A DNA stretch of 64,000 nucleotides, from assembly GCA_017440805.1 (NCBI GenBank), contig JAFSGN010000002.1, positions 1 to 64,000 of the forward strand, written 5' to 3'. Of the stretch, positions 15,841-24,620 are shown piece after piece (the stretch's first letter is position 1; each line of letters begins with the position of its first letter). The stretch comes from Clostridia bacterium. GTDB taxonomy: Bacteria; Bacillota; Clostridia; Oscillospirales; SIG627. Position numbers and translations under genes: made by a program. The notes beneath the pieces are model-generated. The model searched no databases, was not told where the DNA came from, and was given only the letters and a program-made list of their open reading frames with translations.

Positions 15841-17226
15841 TTGGTTTTAGATATGTTATTTAATTGTAAATTTTTATTGGAAAGTGTTGACAAGAAAAAA
15901 ACTGTATTGTTTGCAGGTATAGGCGGTATAAGTATGTCCGCCATTGCCCAGATGATGCTTCGCGACGGCTATATTGTTGCCGGGTATGATATGAAGCCTA
16001 CGGCAATAACCGAAAAAATGGAACTTATGGGTATAGAAATAGCCTACAGTTTTGAGGATATTGTGTTTGATAATGTAGGTCTTGTTGTATACACAAAAGC
16101 ACTGAAAGAGGACCATTTTATACTGTCAAAAGCCCGCGAATACGGCATTGACTGTGTTTCACGCCCTGTTATTCTGGGAGAAATAATGAAAAAGAACCGC
16201 CGCCGCATCGGTGTTGCTGGAACTCACGGCAAATCCACTTCCACAGGTATGCTGTCGCAGATTTTTCTGTCCGACCCGTCTCTTGACCCTACAATAATGA
16301 TAGGTGCGCAACTTCCTTTTTTGGGGGACAGTTACCGTGTGGGAAAAGGCAGTGATTTTATTTTCGAGGCGTGTGAGTACAAAGATGCTTTTCTGGACTT
16401 TTGCCCTAATATTGCAGTGGTTCTGAATGTTGAACTTGACCATACGGACTATTTTGAAAATATAGATGTGATGACCTGTTCCTTTACAAAATACATTTCA
16501 AAGTGCGGTAAAGACGGTGTCGCAATAGTAAACGGAGACAGTGAACATGCTGTCAAGGCGGCGGAGGCAGCAAGAGGAGAGGTTGGTAAAATACTTTACT
16601 TTTCAAAATGCAAACCTGCCGATATTACCGCCGAAAATGTAAATATGGAATCGGGATATGCAGAATTTGATGCGGTTGTAATGGGCGAATTTTTTGCCCA
16701 TGTAAAACTGGGTGTACCGGGAGAATTTAATATATCCAATGCCCTTGCGGTAATAGGTACGGCATTTGTCTGCGGACTTCCGCGGGAATCGGTTGAAAAA
16801 GGCATTAATGCTTTTGGCGGTGTGCGACGCAGATTTGAACGCAGATGTGTTGTTAATGGTGCGGTAATTATTGATGACTACGCTCATCATCCCGACGAAA
16901 TAAAGGCAACCGTGTCAGCGGCGTCTGCCATCGGAAAAAGAGTTATTGCGGTGTTCCAGCCTCATACTTATACACGGACAAGGGATTTGTTTGACGATAT
17001 CATATCGTCGTTTGATAAGTGTGATAAGGTTATATATGCGGATATTTACTCTGCGAGAGAAGACGATATTTACGGAATTAATTCACGCATGTTAGCGGAA
17101 AAGACACCTGATGCCCTGTATCTTGGCGGATTTGAAGAGATAGCGGAATATCTTCGCGGTCAGGCCCGTGAAGGTGATATTATACTGATAATGGGTGCAG
17201 GAGATATAAATAATCTTGTAATTTGA
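15841..17226 (+). CDS. murC: UDP-N-acetylmuramate--L-alanine ligase
   Basis: 461 residues. The N-terminal UDP-binding domain has FAGIGGISMSAIAQ; the central ATP-binding loop is GTHGKSTSTGML; the C-terminal domain has DDYAHHPDEIKAT and FQPHTYTRTRD. It adds L-Ala to UDP-MurNAc in the cytoplasm, the first peptide step of peptidoglycan synthesis. The start is TTG 15841 or ATG 15853; the RNA just upstream (AGAGAG) is a weak site for either. It is 9 bases ahead of the ThrE-like genes. Confidence 0.93.
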   Translation: MVLDMLFNCKFLLESVDKKKTVLFAGIGGISMSAIAQMMLRDGYIVAGYDMKPTAITEKMELMGIEIAYSFEDIVFDNVGLVVYTKALKEDHFILSKAREYGIDCVSRPVILGEIMKKNRRRIGVAGTHGKSTSTGMLSQIFLSDPSLDPTIMIGAQLPFLGDSYRVGKGSDFIFEACEYKDAFLDFCPNIAVVLNVELDHTDYFENIDVMTCSFTKYISKCGKDGVAIVNGDSEHAVKAAEAARGEVGKILYFSKCKPADITAENVNMESGYAEFDAVVMGEFFAHVKLGVPGEFNISNALAVIGTAFVCGLPRESVEKGINAFGGVRRRFERRCVVNGAVIIDDYAHHPDEIKATVSAASAIGKRVIAVFQPHTYTRTRDLFDDIISSFDKCDKVIYADIYSAREDDIYGINSRMLAEKTPDALYLGGFEEIAEYLRGQAREGDIILIMGAGDINNLVI

Positions 17227-17235
17227 CGGTGGAAT

Positions 17236-18042
17236 ATGGAAAACAACAAAAATAATATAAAAGACTCCTATGCGGCAAAGGTTATGAAAGTGGCAGGAAA
17301 TGCGGCAAAAATGACTTTGCAGTACGGAGGCGGCAGTAACCGTGCGGAAGAAGTTTTTTTGAGAATGTGTGAATCCTGTCAGGTATCAGACCCGCAAATA
17401 TCGGCTGTTTCGACCAGCATATCAGTTTCCGTGATTTATGACGGCGAAATATATTCCTCTCTTTTCCGTGTGACAAGGCGGGGTATAAATCTTACAAAAC
17501 TCAATATGATAAATGACCTTTCCCGAAATTTTGCCGCAGGCAGTATTTCTCTTGCTGAGGCACAGGAGGAACTTTGCAGAATAGATGCCGCAGTTTCAAA
17601 ATTCGACAATTACGGAATACTTGCGGCAGGTTTTTCCTCTGCCTTTTTTGCACTTCTTTTTAACGGCGGAATTATAGAATTTATACTTACATTTTTTATC
17701 GGCGGATTTATAAACTACATACTGTCCTTTTTTGAAAGAGCAAACAGTTACAGTTTTGTAAATAACCTTTTGGGCGGAATAATAGACGGAGCACTTGCAA
17801 TTATTATGGTTGTACTTTTTTCGCAGTTTAACATTACGGTTTCGGCAGAGCCGATTATTGTAGGTGCAATGATGCCGCTCCTTCCCGGGCTTGCCATGAC
17901 CAATGCCATAAAAGACACAATAAGCGGTGACTATGTCAGCGGAGTGGCAGGTACAATGGAAGCAATGTCAATGGCAATTGCACTTGCGGCGGGAGTTGCG
18001 GCGGTAATCGGAGTATCACTTCACCTGGGAGTAATGTTATGA
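17236..18042 (+). CDS. Threonine/serine exporter ThrE-like, N-terminal subunit
   Basis: 268 residues. An N-terminal cytoplasmic domain (LQYGGGSNRAEEVFLRMCES, then a beta-rich ThrE/DUF1212 domain) is followed by about five membrane helices and GAMMPLLPGLAMTNAIKDTISGDYVSG. It matches the ThrE/YjjP half of the split exporter family that exports threonine and serine or related acids. The partner half overlaps by 4 bases (ATGA). Confidence 0.85.
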   Translation: MENNKNNIKDSYAAKVMKVAGNAAKMTLQYGGGSNRAEEVFLRMCESCQVSDPQISAVSTSISVSVIYDGEIYSSLFRVTRRGINLTKLNMINDLSRNFAAGSISLAEAQEELCRIDAAVSKFDNYGILAAGFSSAFFALLFNGGIIEFILTFFIGGFINYILSFFERANSYSFVNNLLGGIIDGALAIIMVVLFSQFNITVSAEPIIVGAMMPLLPGLAMTNAIKDTISGDYVSGVAGTMEAMSMAIALAAGVAAVIGVSLHLGVML

Positions 18043-18485
18043 TTAAAATTTTATATGATTTTTTTGTATGTTATCTGGCATCGTTCTTCTTCGGTATATT
18101 GTTCAGAACACCAAAGAAAAATATTTTTGCGGCGTCGTTTCTGGGCGGAATGGGATATGTTATATATTATGCTGTATACAGCGTAAGTTCGCTTGTTATT
18201 GGATATTTTGCAGGGACTCTGTTTATCAGTATTTTCTCGGAAGTTCTGGCACGGTACCGTAAAACTCCCGCACTTATATTTATAACTCCTGCCGTTATAC
18301 CTCTTGTGCCGGGGGCAGGACTTTATGAAACTATGCGGTATTTTGTTTACGGCGATGTTATAAACGGTATCGCAAAATGTATTGAAACCCTTTCCTGTGC
18401 CGGTGTTATGGCAGTAGCAATAGCATTGCCTCCCATGGTGATAAAAGTATTGAGAGTAAGTAAAGAAAATAAAAATCAAAATTAA
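18039..18485 (+). CDS. Threonine/serine exporter ThrE-like, C-terminal subunit (DUF3815)
   Basis: 148 residues, four membrane helices, ThrE_2/YjjB type: FFGILFRTPKKNIFAASFLGG, then ITPAVIPLVPGAGLYETMRY. It overlaps the first subunit by ATGA, so the two are translated together and presumably form one transporter. The 150 bases after it hold only the promoter of the next gene. Confidence 0.85.
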   Translation: MIKILYDFFVCYLASFFFGILFRTPKKNIFAASFLGGMGYVIYYAVYSVSSLVIGYFAGTLFISIFSEVLARYRKTPALIFITPAVIPLVPGAGLYETMRYFVYGDVINGIAKCIETLSCAGVMAVAIALPPMVIKVLRVSKENKNQN

Positions 18486-18538
18486 AAATTCGTTTACAAT
18501 CGGGACAAAATTATTTTACTAAATAACATAATTTACTA

Positions 18539-18567
18539 TTTACTTTTTCGTTAAAATGTAATATAAT
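18539..18567 (+). promoter_or_regulatory. Promoter of the LexA-like repressor gene
   Basis: TTTACT (18539-18544), 17-base spacer, TATAAT (18562-18567), about 70 bases before the start codon. Confidence 0.7.
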
Positions 18568-18638
18568 GTACCTGTAGCAAAAAAACCACCCAAAAATCTT
18601 TAATCAGAAACGAAAAAAAGAAAAACAGGAGAAATAAT

Positions 18639-19391
18639 ATGAGTTTTAATAAAAAAGTAAATTCACTTCTGGAAGAAAAGGGTATTACAAAGGCACAACT
18701 TGCAAAAGCGGCAAACATTCCCTATACCACTCTTGACAGTATGCTTAAAAGAGATACTGACACAGAACGGCTTAAAACTATATATTCTATTGCAAAATAT
18801 CTTGGAGTTTCGGTAGAATACCTTGTTTTCGATGATGTGAGCGAGGCATTCGAGGGTGAAGCACAGATGTTTATATCTCAAAAGGAGACAGAATTGATAA
18901 ACGGTTATCGTCTTTTGGATAAAAGAGGTGCCGAAACGGTAAAGGCAATGGTAAAACAACAAATGGATTATCTTCGTTCGGATATGCAGTCCCGTTCAAA
19001 TAAAATAAAAGCACAGGAACTTCGTATTCCGATATACGATTCTCCCGCGGCAGCAGGTGAATCACTTCCGTTTACGGATGATGATTTTACATATTACGAA
19101 CGGAACGAAAATGTTCCTCATCATGCAGATTTCGGTGTCCGTGTAAGCGGTGACAGTATGGAACCCATTATCAAAAACAACTGCGTTGTATGGGTACACC
19201 GACAGGATACTGTTGATGTGGGCAGTACGGGAATTTTTGTGCTTAACGGAGAAAGTCTGTGTAAAAAACTTGATTTTCGTAACGGCAAGTGTCTGCTTAC
19301 CTCAAACAACCCTGCATACAGACCTATTGAAGTTCTTGAAAGCGACGATTTGAGAGTTGTGGGAAAGGTTTTGGGCAGTGCATTTATATAA
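18639..19391 (+). CDS. XRE-family repressor with S24/LexA-like autocleavage domain
   Basis: 250 residues. N-terminal helix-turn-helix (ITKAQLAKAANIPYTTLDSML, residues ~15-38); C-terminal S24 peptidase domain with cleavage site SPAAAG (Ala-Gly), catalytic Ser in VSGDSMEP and Lys in ESLCKKLDF. This is the layout of CI-type repressors that cut themselves on RecA activation. No phage genes surround it, so it is likely a chromosomal stress regulator, possibly of itself and of the VanY gene 51 bases downstream. Confidence 0.88.
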   Translation: MSFNKKVNSLLEEKGITKAQLAKAANIPYTTLDSMLKRDTDTERLKTIYSIAKYLGVSVEYLVFDDVSEAFEGEAQMFISQKETELINGYRLLDKRGAETVKAMVKQQMDYLRSDMQSRSNKIKAQELRIPIYDSPAAAGESLPFTDDDFTYYERNENVPHHADFGVRVSGDSMEPIIKNNCVVWVHRQDTVDVGSTGIFVLNGESLCKKLDFRNGKCLLTSNNPAYRPIEVLESDDLRVVGKVLGSAFI

Positions 19392-19442
19392 TCGGATAAT
19401 ATCCGGTCAGATTAAAATTTAAATTAAAAAACGGAGTACATA

Positions 19443-20447
19443 ATGGAAAACAAAAAACCGGTCAGACGCACACCACCCAAAAGAAGACGAAACTTGAAAA
19501 AGAAGAAAAACGGCATGAAATTCATGTGGATTCTTGTTGTTGCCCTGATTTGTGTTATAGGGGTTCTTGTTGTCAGATTATTTAATAATCAGGATGTGGA
19601 AACACCGCCCCATATTGACCTGCCCGGGCAGGAAGAAGACCAACTTCAGGAGCAGCAGACGCCGGTGACACCTGAGGAAACCCCCGAACAACCGGAAATA
19701 CCTCAGGAGCCCATTCCGCAGATTCCCGAGCAACCGGAGCCTACACCCGAAGTACCGTCGGAAAAGGTGGAATATGTCGATGCCTCCGACCCTACTATAT
19801 ATCCTGTTGTGGCGAATGTGACGGTTATTGACACTCAGGCACCTTATACCATGCTGGTAAACCCATGGAACAAGTTGCCGGAAGGATATGAGCCTGACAT
19901 TATCACCCGTTCTGACGGTCACAAAGTACATGCCACGGCGGCAGAACCGCTACAGAAAATGCTTAACGATGCCTGGGCAGAGGGACTTAAACCTATAGTT
20001 TGCTCTTCTTTCAGGACAGAGACCAAACAAAAAAATCTGTTTGCAAATGAAGTAAACAGTTATATCCGTTCGGGCTATACACGGGAAAATGCCATAACCG
20101 AAGCGGCAAAGTGGGTGGCAAACCCCGGCACAAGCGAACATCAGACAGGACTTGCGGTGGATATAGTTTCGCTTAATTATCAGGTGCTTGACAAAAAACA
20201 GGAAGACACCCCTGAACAAAAGTGGCTTATGGAAAATTCCTATAAATACGGATTTATTCTTCGCTATCCCAGCAACAAAAGCGATATTACCGGTATTTAC
20301 TATGAGCCGTGGCATTACCGTTATGTAGGTGTGGAACTTGCTGAAGAAGTCTACACAAGCGGACTTTGTCTTGAAGAAGTTCTTGCACTCAAACTTAACC
20401 CGCCTGAAGAAGACGGTGGTGAAACAGCGGTTTCAGACCTGTTGTAA
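19443..20447 (+). CDS. VanY/M15B-type D-alanyl-D-alanine carboxypeptidase
   Basis: 334 residues. A very basic start (RRTPPKRRRNLKKKKN) precedes one membrane helix (about 27-45), so the protein is anchored with its domain outside. A Pro/Glu-rich linker (about 55-110) leads to the M15B domain: SSFRT, GTSEHQTGLAVDI (Zn ligands His and Asp) and EPWHYRYVG (third ligand His). It trims the terminal D-Ala of peptidoglycan stem peptides. No vanHAX genes are present, so ordinary wall remodelling is more likely than glycopeptide resistance. Confidence 0.88.
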   Translation: MENKKPVRRTPPKRRRNLKKKKNGMKFMWILVVALICVIGVLVVRLFNNQDVETPPHIDLPGQEEDQLQEQQTPVTPEETPEQPEIPQEPIPQIPEQPEPTPEVPSEKVEYVDASDPTIYPVVANVTVIDTQAPYTMLVNPWNKLPEGYEPDIITRSDGHKVHATAAEPLQKMLNDAWAEGLKPIVCSSFRTETKQKNLFANEVNSYIRSGYTRENAITEAAKWVANPGTSEHQTGLAVDIVSLNYQVLDKKQEDTPEQKWLMENSYKYGFILRYPSNKSDITGIYYEPWHYRYVGVELAEEVYTSGLCLEEVLALKLNPPEEDGGETAVSDLL

Positions 20448-20466
20448 AATCCTTTTTGAAGAAAAT

Positions 20467-20511
20467 CCCCTTGGTATACCTGCTTTCGGCAGATAAACCA
20501 AGGGGTATTTT
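20467..20511 (+). terminator. Terminator after the VanY-like gene
   Basis: CCCCTTGGT (20467-20475) pairs with ACCAAGGGG (20497-20505), with an inner CTGC/GCAG hairpin, followed by TATTTTT. Confidence 0.88.
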
Positions 20512-20535
20512 TGTTGTAACAGACGATTTGAATTA

Positions 20536-21666
20536 TTAATCCTTTTTAATAACCGGCATAAGAGCCAGTACATCCGGGACAGAAATTTTCTGCGGGCATT
20601 TTTCCACACATGTATTACATGAAATACAGTCGGAAGAACGATGCCCCTCACTGCAGTTTTCCTCAAAATCTTTTTTGAGTCCCTTTAAGTCCTTGTCCTC
20701 CAGATATTTATTATATCTTTCAAAAATATACGGAATTTTAATATCACAGGGGCAGGACTCGGTACAGTATCCGCAGGAGGTACAGGGGATTGTTTTTATA
20801 CGGCGTATCTGGTTTGCTGCTTCATAAAGTGCATTCTTCTGAACAGAAGTAAGAGGTTTGTGAGAACAAAAGGTGTTAATATTCTGCTCAACCTGTTGTC
20901 TGTTTGACATACCGCTGAGCACCACCGTCACATTGTCAAAATCCATCACCCATCTGAGCGCCCATTCGGCAGGTGTCATATCCGGAGCAGTACTCTTAAG
21001 TATATCTTGGGCAGATTTAGGGAGATTTGCAAGTTTTCCGCCTCTTACAGGTTCCATAACCATAATGGGTATGCCGTAGGATGTAATCATATCGTACTCT
21101 GTTTTGGCATTTGCGGAAAAATAGTCCAGATAGTTAAACTGTATCTGTATAAAATCCCAGCCGTTACGCGAAGCGCCGAATTCCAGAAGTTCTTTAAGTG
21201 TGTGTGGTGAGCCGTGAAAGGAAAAACCCACATGGCAGACTTTTCCCTGCCTTTTTTTCTCCCACGCAAAATCATACGCACCATGTTCAAAAAATCTTTT
21301 CCAGTTGTCGTCTGTCAGGGAGTGAAGAAGATAAAAGTCAATATAGTCAGTTTTCAGGTCACACAGTTGTTTTGAAAAAATTCTTTCAAGGTCTTCGGGA
21401 TTATTCACTTCCCATGGCGGCATTTTGTTTGCCAGAAAATAACTTTTACGGTCATATTTTGAAAGGCATGAGCCTACAAATTCGGCGGATTTTCCGTTGT
21501 GGTATCCAAAAGCGGTGTCAAAGTAATTTACACCGTTTTTTATGGCATAATCGAAAAGTTTCGAGGCTTCATTATAATTTATGGTGTTATCCTCGTTTAC
21601 CGGCAGACGCATGGCACCGAAACCGAGACGGGAAATGGAATCAAATCCGAAATTTTTTGTAAGCAT
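20536..21666 (-). CDS. Aldo/keto reductase with C-terminal 4Fe-4S domain
   Basis: 376 residues. The TIM-barrel AKR part (about 1-290) has RLGFGAMRLP, catalytic NYFDTAFGYHNGKSE-type region with Asp and Tyr, and HVGFSFHG. The C-terminus carries two cysteine clusters, CTSCGYCTESCP and CISCNTCVEKCP, for two [4Fe-4S] centres. This family is frequent in anaerobic Clostridia; the substrate is unknown and electrons may come from ferredoxin rather than NADPH alone. Stand-alone gene with a GGAGG site at the start. Confidence 0.88.
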   Translation of the reverse strand: MLTKNFGFDSISRLGFGAMRLPVNEDNTINYNEASKLFDYAIKNGVNYFDTAFGYHNGKSAEFVGSCLSKYDRKSYFLANKMPPWEVNNPEDLERIFSKQLCDLKTDYIDFYLLHSLTDDNWKRFFEHGAYDFAWEKKRQGKVCHVGFSFHGSPHTLKELLEFGASRNGWDFIQIQFNYLDYFSANAKTEYDMITSYGIPIMVMEPVRGGKLANLPKSAQDILKSTAPDMTPAEWALRWVMDFDNVTVVLSGMSNRQQVEQNINTFCSHKPLTSVQKNALYEAANQIRRIKTIPCTSCGYCTESCPCDIKIPYIFERYNKYLEDKDLKGLKKDFEENCSEGHRSSDCISCNTCVEKCPQKISVPDVLALMPVIKKD

Positions 21667-21808
21667 GTGTTTTCCTCCGACAGATAATACATTATATATA
21701 AGTATATCACAAAAATGTATTTAATCAATAAAGAAATATAAAATTTTATTAATTTTGCAGGTAATATTTTTTTTAAACATTGCAATACTAATTACGGAGG
21801 TGAGAAAA

Positions 21809-21976
21809 ATGGACCAGAAAAAAAAGAAAAAGCCGTTTAAGACCAGTCCACGCTCACATATGAATATTGCTCCTGCGGAATCCTTTAAACAGCAAAGCAA
21901 TACCGACCCGTTAGGCAGTTATACAGGCAATTCCACAATTGACCTGATGCCCGAACAGGACGCAGATGATTTATAA
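21809..21976 (+). CDS. Small conserved hypothetical protein (55 aa)
   Basis: 55 residues from ATG 21809, behind a strong GGAGGTGAGAAAA site. A lysine-rich start (KKKKKPFKTSPRSHMN) is followed by DPLGSYTGNS and an acidic end PEQDADDL. Proteins with this layout occur as single small genes in Clostridia as far as I recall, without a known function. Positive start and acidic tail with no hydrophobic part suggest a soluble, probably disordered protein. Confidence 0.65.
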   Translation: MDQKKKKKPFKTSPRSHMNIAPAESFKQQSNTDPLGSYTGNSTIDLMPEQDADDL

Positions 21977-22048
21977 AAGAGAAGTTATTGGAAAAGGCAT
22001 TTCATTTTAATAATATGAAAATCCTCGATTTAAAGTTTGAAAAAAGAA

Positions 22049-22080
22049 TTTGGGAAAGCCGTTTTTACGGCTTTCCCAAA
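22049..22080. terminator. Bidirectional terminator between the small gene and E1
   Basis: A perfect 13-bp stem (22049-22061 with 22068-22080) with T- and A-rich flanks serves the small plus-strand gene and the dehydrogenase operon on the minus strand. Confidence 0.88.
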
Positions 22081-22100
22081 TTGTTTATAACAATGTTTGA

Positions 22101-24581
22101 TTAAATACCCTTCTTGTCGCGTTCAATTTTTTCAAGATTGGTAAAGTTGTAGGTTGAAACATGTCCGGGAAGAGGAAGAATTTTTTCATTGATAGCATCA
22201 ATGATGGTATCAGCCTGCGGGAAGAAGAACTTTTCAAGTTCAAATGCAGGAGTAATCCAGTTGCGTGAACCAACTACTACAGGAGGTCCGTCGAGGTAAT
22301 CGAATGCCATTTCAGCAATGTTGGAAGCCATGTCACGCATTACGGACTGACGGTCACAAGCATCGCCCACGAATACAATCTTACCTGTCTTCTTAACAGA
22401 TTCGAGAACCTTTTCGTAGTTGAAAGGAACGATTGAACGGGTATCAATAATTTCAGCGGATACACCGTATTTTTCTTCCAGAATCTTAGCGGCTTCAAGT
22501 GCTCTGTAAAGAACAGCACCGATGGTGACAATGGTAATATCCTTACCTGTGCGCTTAACATCCGGTTCGCCAAGCGGAATTTCATAGTATTCTTCAGGAA
22601 CACCGCCTTCATGGAACTGTTCGCCGATATCGTAAATTCTCTGGCTTTCAAAGAAGATAACCGGGTCGGTACCTGCCAATGCAGAGTTCATAAGACCCTT
22701 AGCATCGTAAGGAGTAGAGGGGAATACAACTTTCAGGCCGGGAATGTGTGCTGTGAGTGCTGTCCAGTCCTGAGAATGCTGTGCACCGTATTTTGAACCA
22801 ACAGAAACACGAACGATAACAGGCATCTTAAGAATTCCTGCACTCATTGACTGCCATTTAGAAAGCTGGTTGAATATTTCGTCACCTGCACAACCGATAA
22901 AGTCGGCATACATAAGTTCAACGATAACACGGCCGCCGCTCATTGCGTAACCTACTGCTGAACCAACGATAGCAGCTTCGGAAATAGGAGAGTTGAAGAA
23001 TCTGTGGTAAGGAAGTGATTCGGTAAGACCTCTGTAAACTGCGAATGCACCGCCCCAGTCACGGTTGTCTTCGCCGTATGCGATAAGTGTGGGGTCAGTG
23101 TAGAATTTATTGATGATTGCTTCAAACAAACCGTCACGCAGGCCAAATACTTTTGCTTTGGGTACGGGTTTGCCGTCAGCGTCAAATGCGAAACGAGCCT
23201 TTGTCTTGAGTGCTTTAACACGGGGGTTTTCTTCAAGAGGAATGAGAACATCAGGCTTTCTGTCGGGGTCCATAGAATCAACATGCTGATTGGAGAACAT
23301 AATGTCTGCAATAGCACCAGGATCCTTGGAAAGATCCATACGAGGAGAAATTTCATCGTTGATGGCAAGTTTGATGATGTTGGTCATGCGTTCTTTGATG
23401 TTTACTCTGATTGCTTCAAATTCAGCAGCGGTAGCAACTTTGCCTTTAACCATCTTGTTTTCGAAAGCAACAAGAACATCTTCATTTCTCCATGTTTCGA
23501 TTTCTTCAGGTGTACGGTAGGTAGAAGAGTCGGAAGGAGAGTGACCGGAAATTCTGTAGGTAACAACATCAAGAAGAGCAGGTCCTTCGCCGTTGAGAAG
23601 TTGTGCCTTCTTTCTCTTGTATGCATCAATAACAGCAAGAGGATTGTAACCGTCAACTCTTTCAGAAAGCATCTGGTTGGGTGTTACACCGGCACCGATA
23701 CGGGCTGCAATGTTGTAACCCATGGTTTCACCGTAGGTCTGACCGCCCATGCCGTAGAAGTTGTTGTTAACATTGAAGAGAATCGGCACACCGCCGTTGT
23801 GGTCTTTGTCCCAGAGTTTCTTAATCTGGTCCATAGTGGACATAACAAATGCTTCCCATACAGGACCTCTTGCAAGAGCACCGTCACCGGAGTTTGCAAC
23901 TACGATACCGGGTTTCTGGTTTACTCTCTTGTAAAGAGCAGCACCAAATGCGATACCTGCACTACCGCCAACGATAGCATTGTTGGGGTAAATACCGAAA
24001 GGAAGGAAGAATGCGTGCATTGAACCGCCGAGACCGCGGCTGAAACCAGTTGTACGGGCAAAAATTTCTGCAAGTGCACCGTAAAGAAGGAAGTCAATTG
24101 CAAGTTCCTTGATTCCCTGATTCTTGCTGGGCATATTCTTTTCAACAATTTTGTAAATATTGCCGTCGAGGAAGTTTTTCATTACATCCTCAATTTCAGC
24201 CTCGGAAAGTTTTTCGATAGCAGAAAGACCTTTAGCGATAATTTCACCGTGGCTTCTGTGGGAACCGAAAATGTAGTCGTTTACATCAAGAACATATGCC
24301 TGACCAACTGCGGTTGCTTCCTGACCGATGGAAAGGTGAGCAGGACCGGGGTTGTTGTATTCAACACCATTGTAAGCACTTTTTGTTTTGATGTCGTTGA
24401 GCATGGTTTCAAACTCACGGATTGTAGCCATGTCGCGGTAGATACGCATGAAATCTGCTTTGGTGAAGATTTTCTTTTCTTCTGCCAATGTTTTGTTGTA
24501 TTGGTTTACGGGAATGTCCTCAAAATGAACATAGCCGGCTTTTCTGACCTCTTTGGGGTCAACAAATAAACTCTTAGGCAT
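22101..24581 (-). CDS. 2-oxoacid dehydrogenase E1, fused alpha and beta subunits
   Basis: 826 residues, about the sum of E1-alpha and E1-beta. The alpha part (about 45-420) has HLSIGQEA, the thiamine-diphosphate motif GDGALARG...NNNFYGMGGQ and SGHSPSDSS. The beta part (about 470-815) has GEDNRDWGGAF, PISEAAIVGSAVGYAMSGGR, QDWTALTAHIPGLKVVFPST. The enzyme decarboxylates a 2-oxoacid or acetoin and passes the acyl group to the lipoyl E2. Likely substrates are pyruvate, branched 2-oxoacids or acetoin; I cannot decide. Last gene of the deoR-E2-lpd-E1 operon. Confidence 0.88.
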   Translation of the reverse strand: MPKSLFVDPKEVRKAGYVHFEDIPVNQYNKTLAEEKKIFTKADFMRIYRDMATIREFETMLNDIKTKSAYNGVEYNNPGPAHLSIGQEATAVGQAYVLDVNDYIFGSHRSHGEIIAKGLSAIEKLSEAEIEDVMKNFLDGNIYKIVEKNMPSKNQGIKELAIDFLLYGALAEIFARTTGFSRGLGGSMHAFFLPFGIYPNNAIVGGSAGIAFGAALYKRVNQKPGIVVANSGDGALARGPVWEAFVMSTMDQIKKLWDKDHNGGVPILFNVNNNFYGMGGQTYGETMGYNIAARIGAGVTPNQMLSERVDGYNPLAVIDAYKRKKAQLLNGEGPALLDVVTYRISGHSPSDSSTYRTPEEIETWRNEDVLVAFENKMVKGKVATAAEFEAIRVNIKERMTNIIKLAINDEISPRMDLSKDPGAIADIMFSNQHVDSMDPDRKPDVLIPLEENPRVKALKTKARFAFDADGKPVPKAKVFGLRDGLFEAIINKFYTDPTLIAYGEDNRDWGGAFAVYRGLTESLPYHRFFNSPISEAAIVGSAVGYAMSGGRVIVELMYADFIGCAGDEIFNQLSKWQSMSAGILKMPVIVRVSVGSKYGAQHSQDWTALTAHIPGLKVVFPSTPYDAKGLMNSALAGTDPVIFFESQRIYDIGEQFHEGGVPEEYYEIPLGEPDVKRTGKDITIVTIGAVLYRALEAAKILEEKYGVSAEIIDTRSIVPFNYEKVLESVKKTGKIVFVGDACDRQSVMRDMASNIAEMAFDYLDGPPVVVGSRNWITPAFELEKFFFPQADTIIDAINEKILPLPGHVSTYNFTNLEKIERDKKGI

Positions 24582-24620
24582 TTGTGTAATCTCCTTTTAT
24601 TTTTAAAAAATTATTTTTAA

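Noticed and set aside
19443-20447. Vancomycin resistance locus
   Set aside because: Only a VanY-type carboxypeptidase is present; there are no vanH, vanA/B ligase, vanX or vanRS genes, and single M15B enzymes are common housekeeping proteins.
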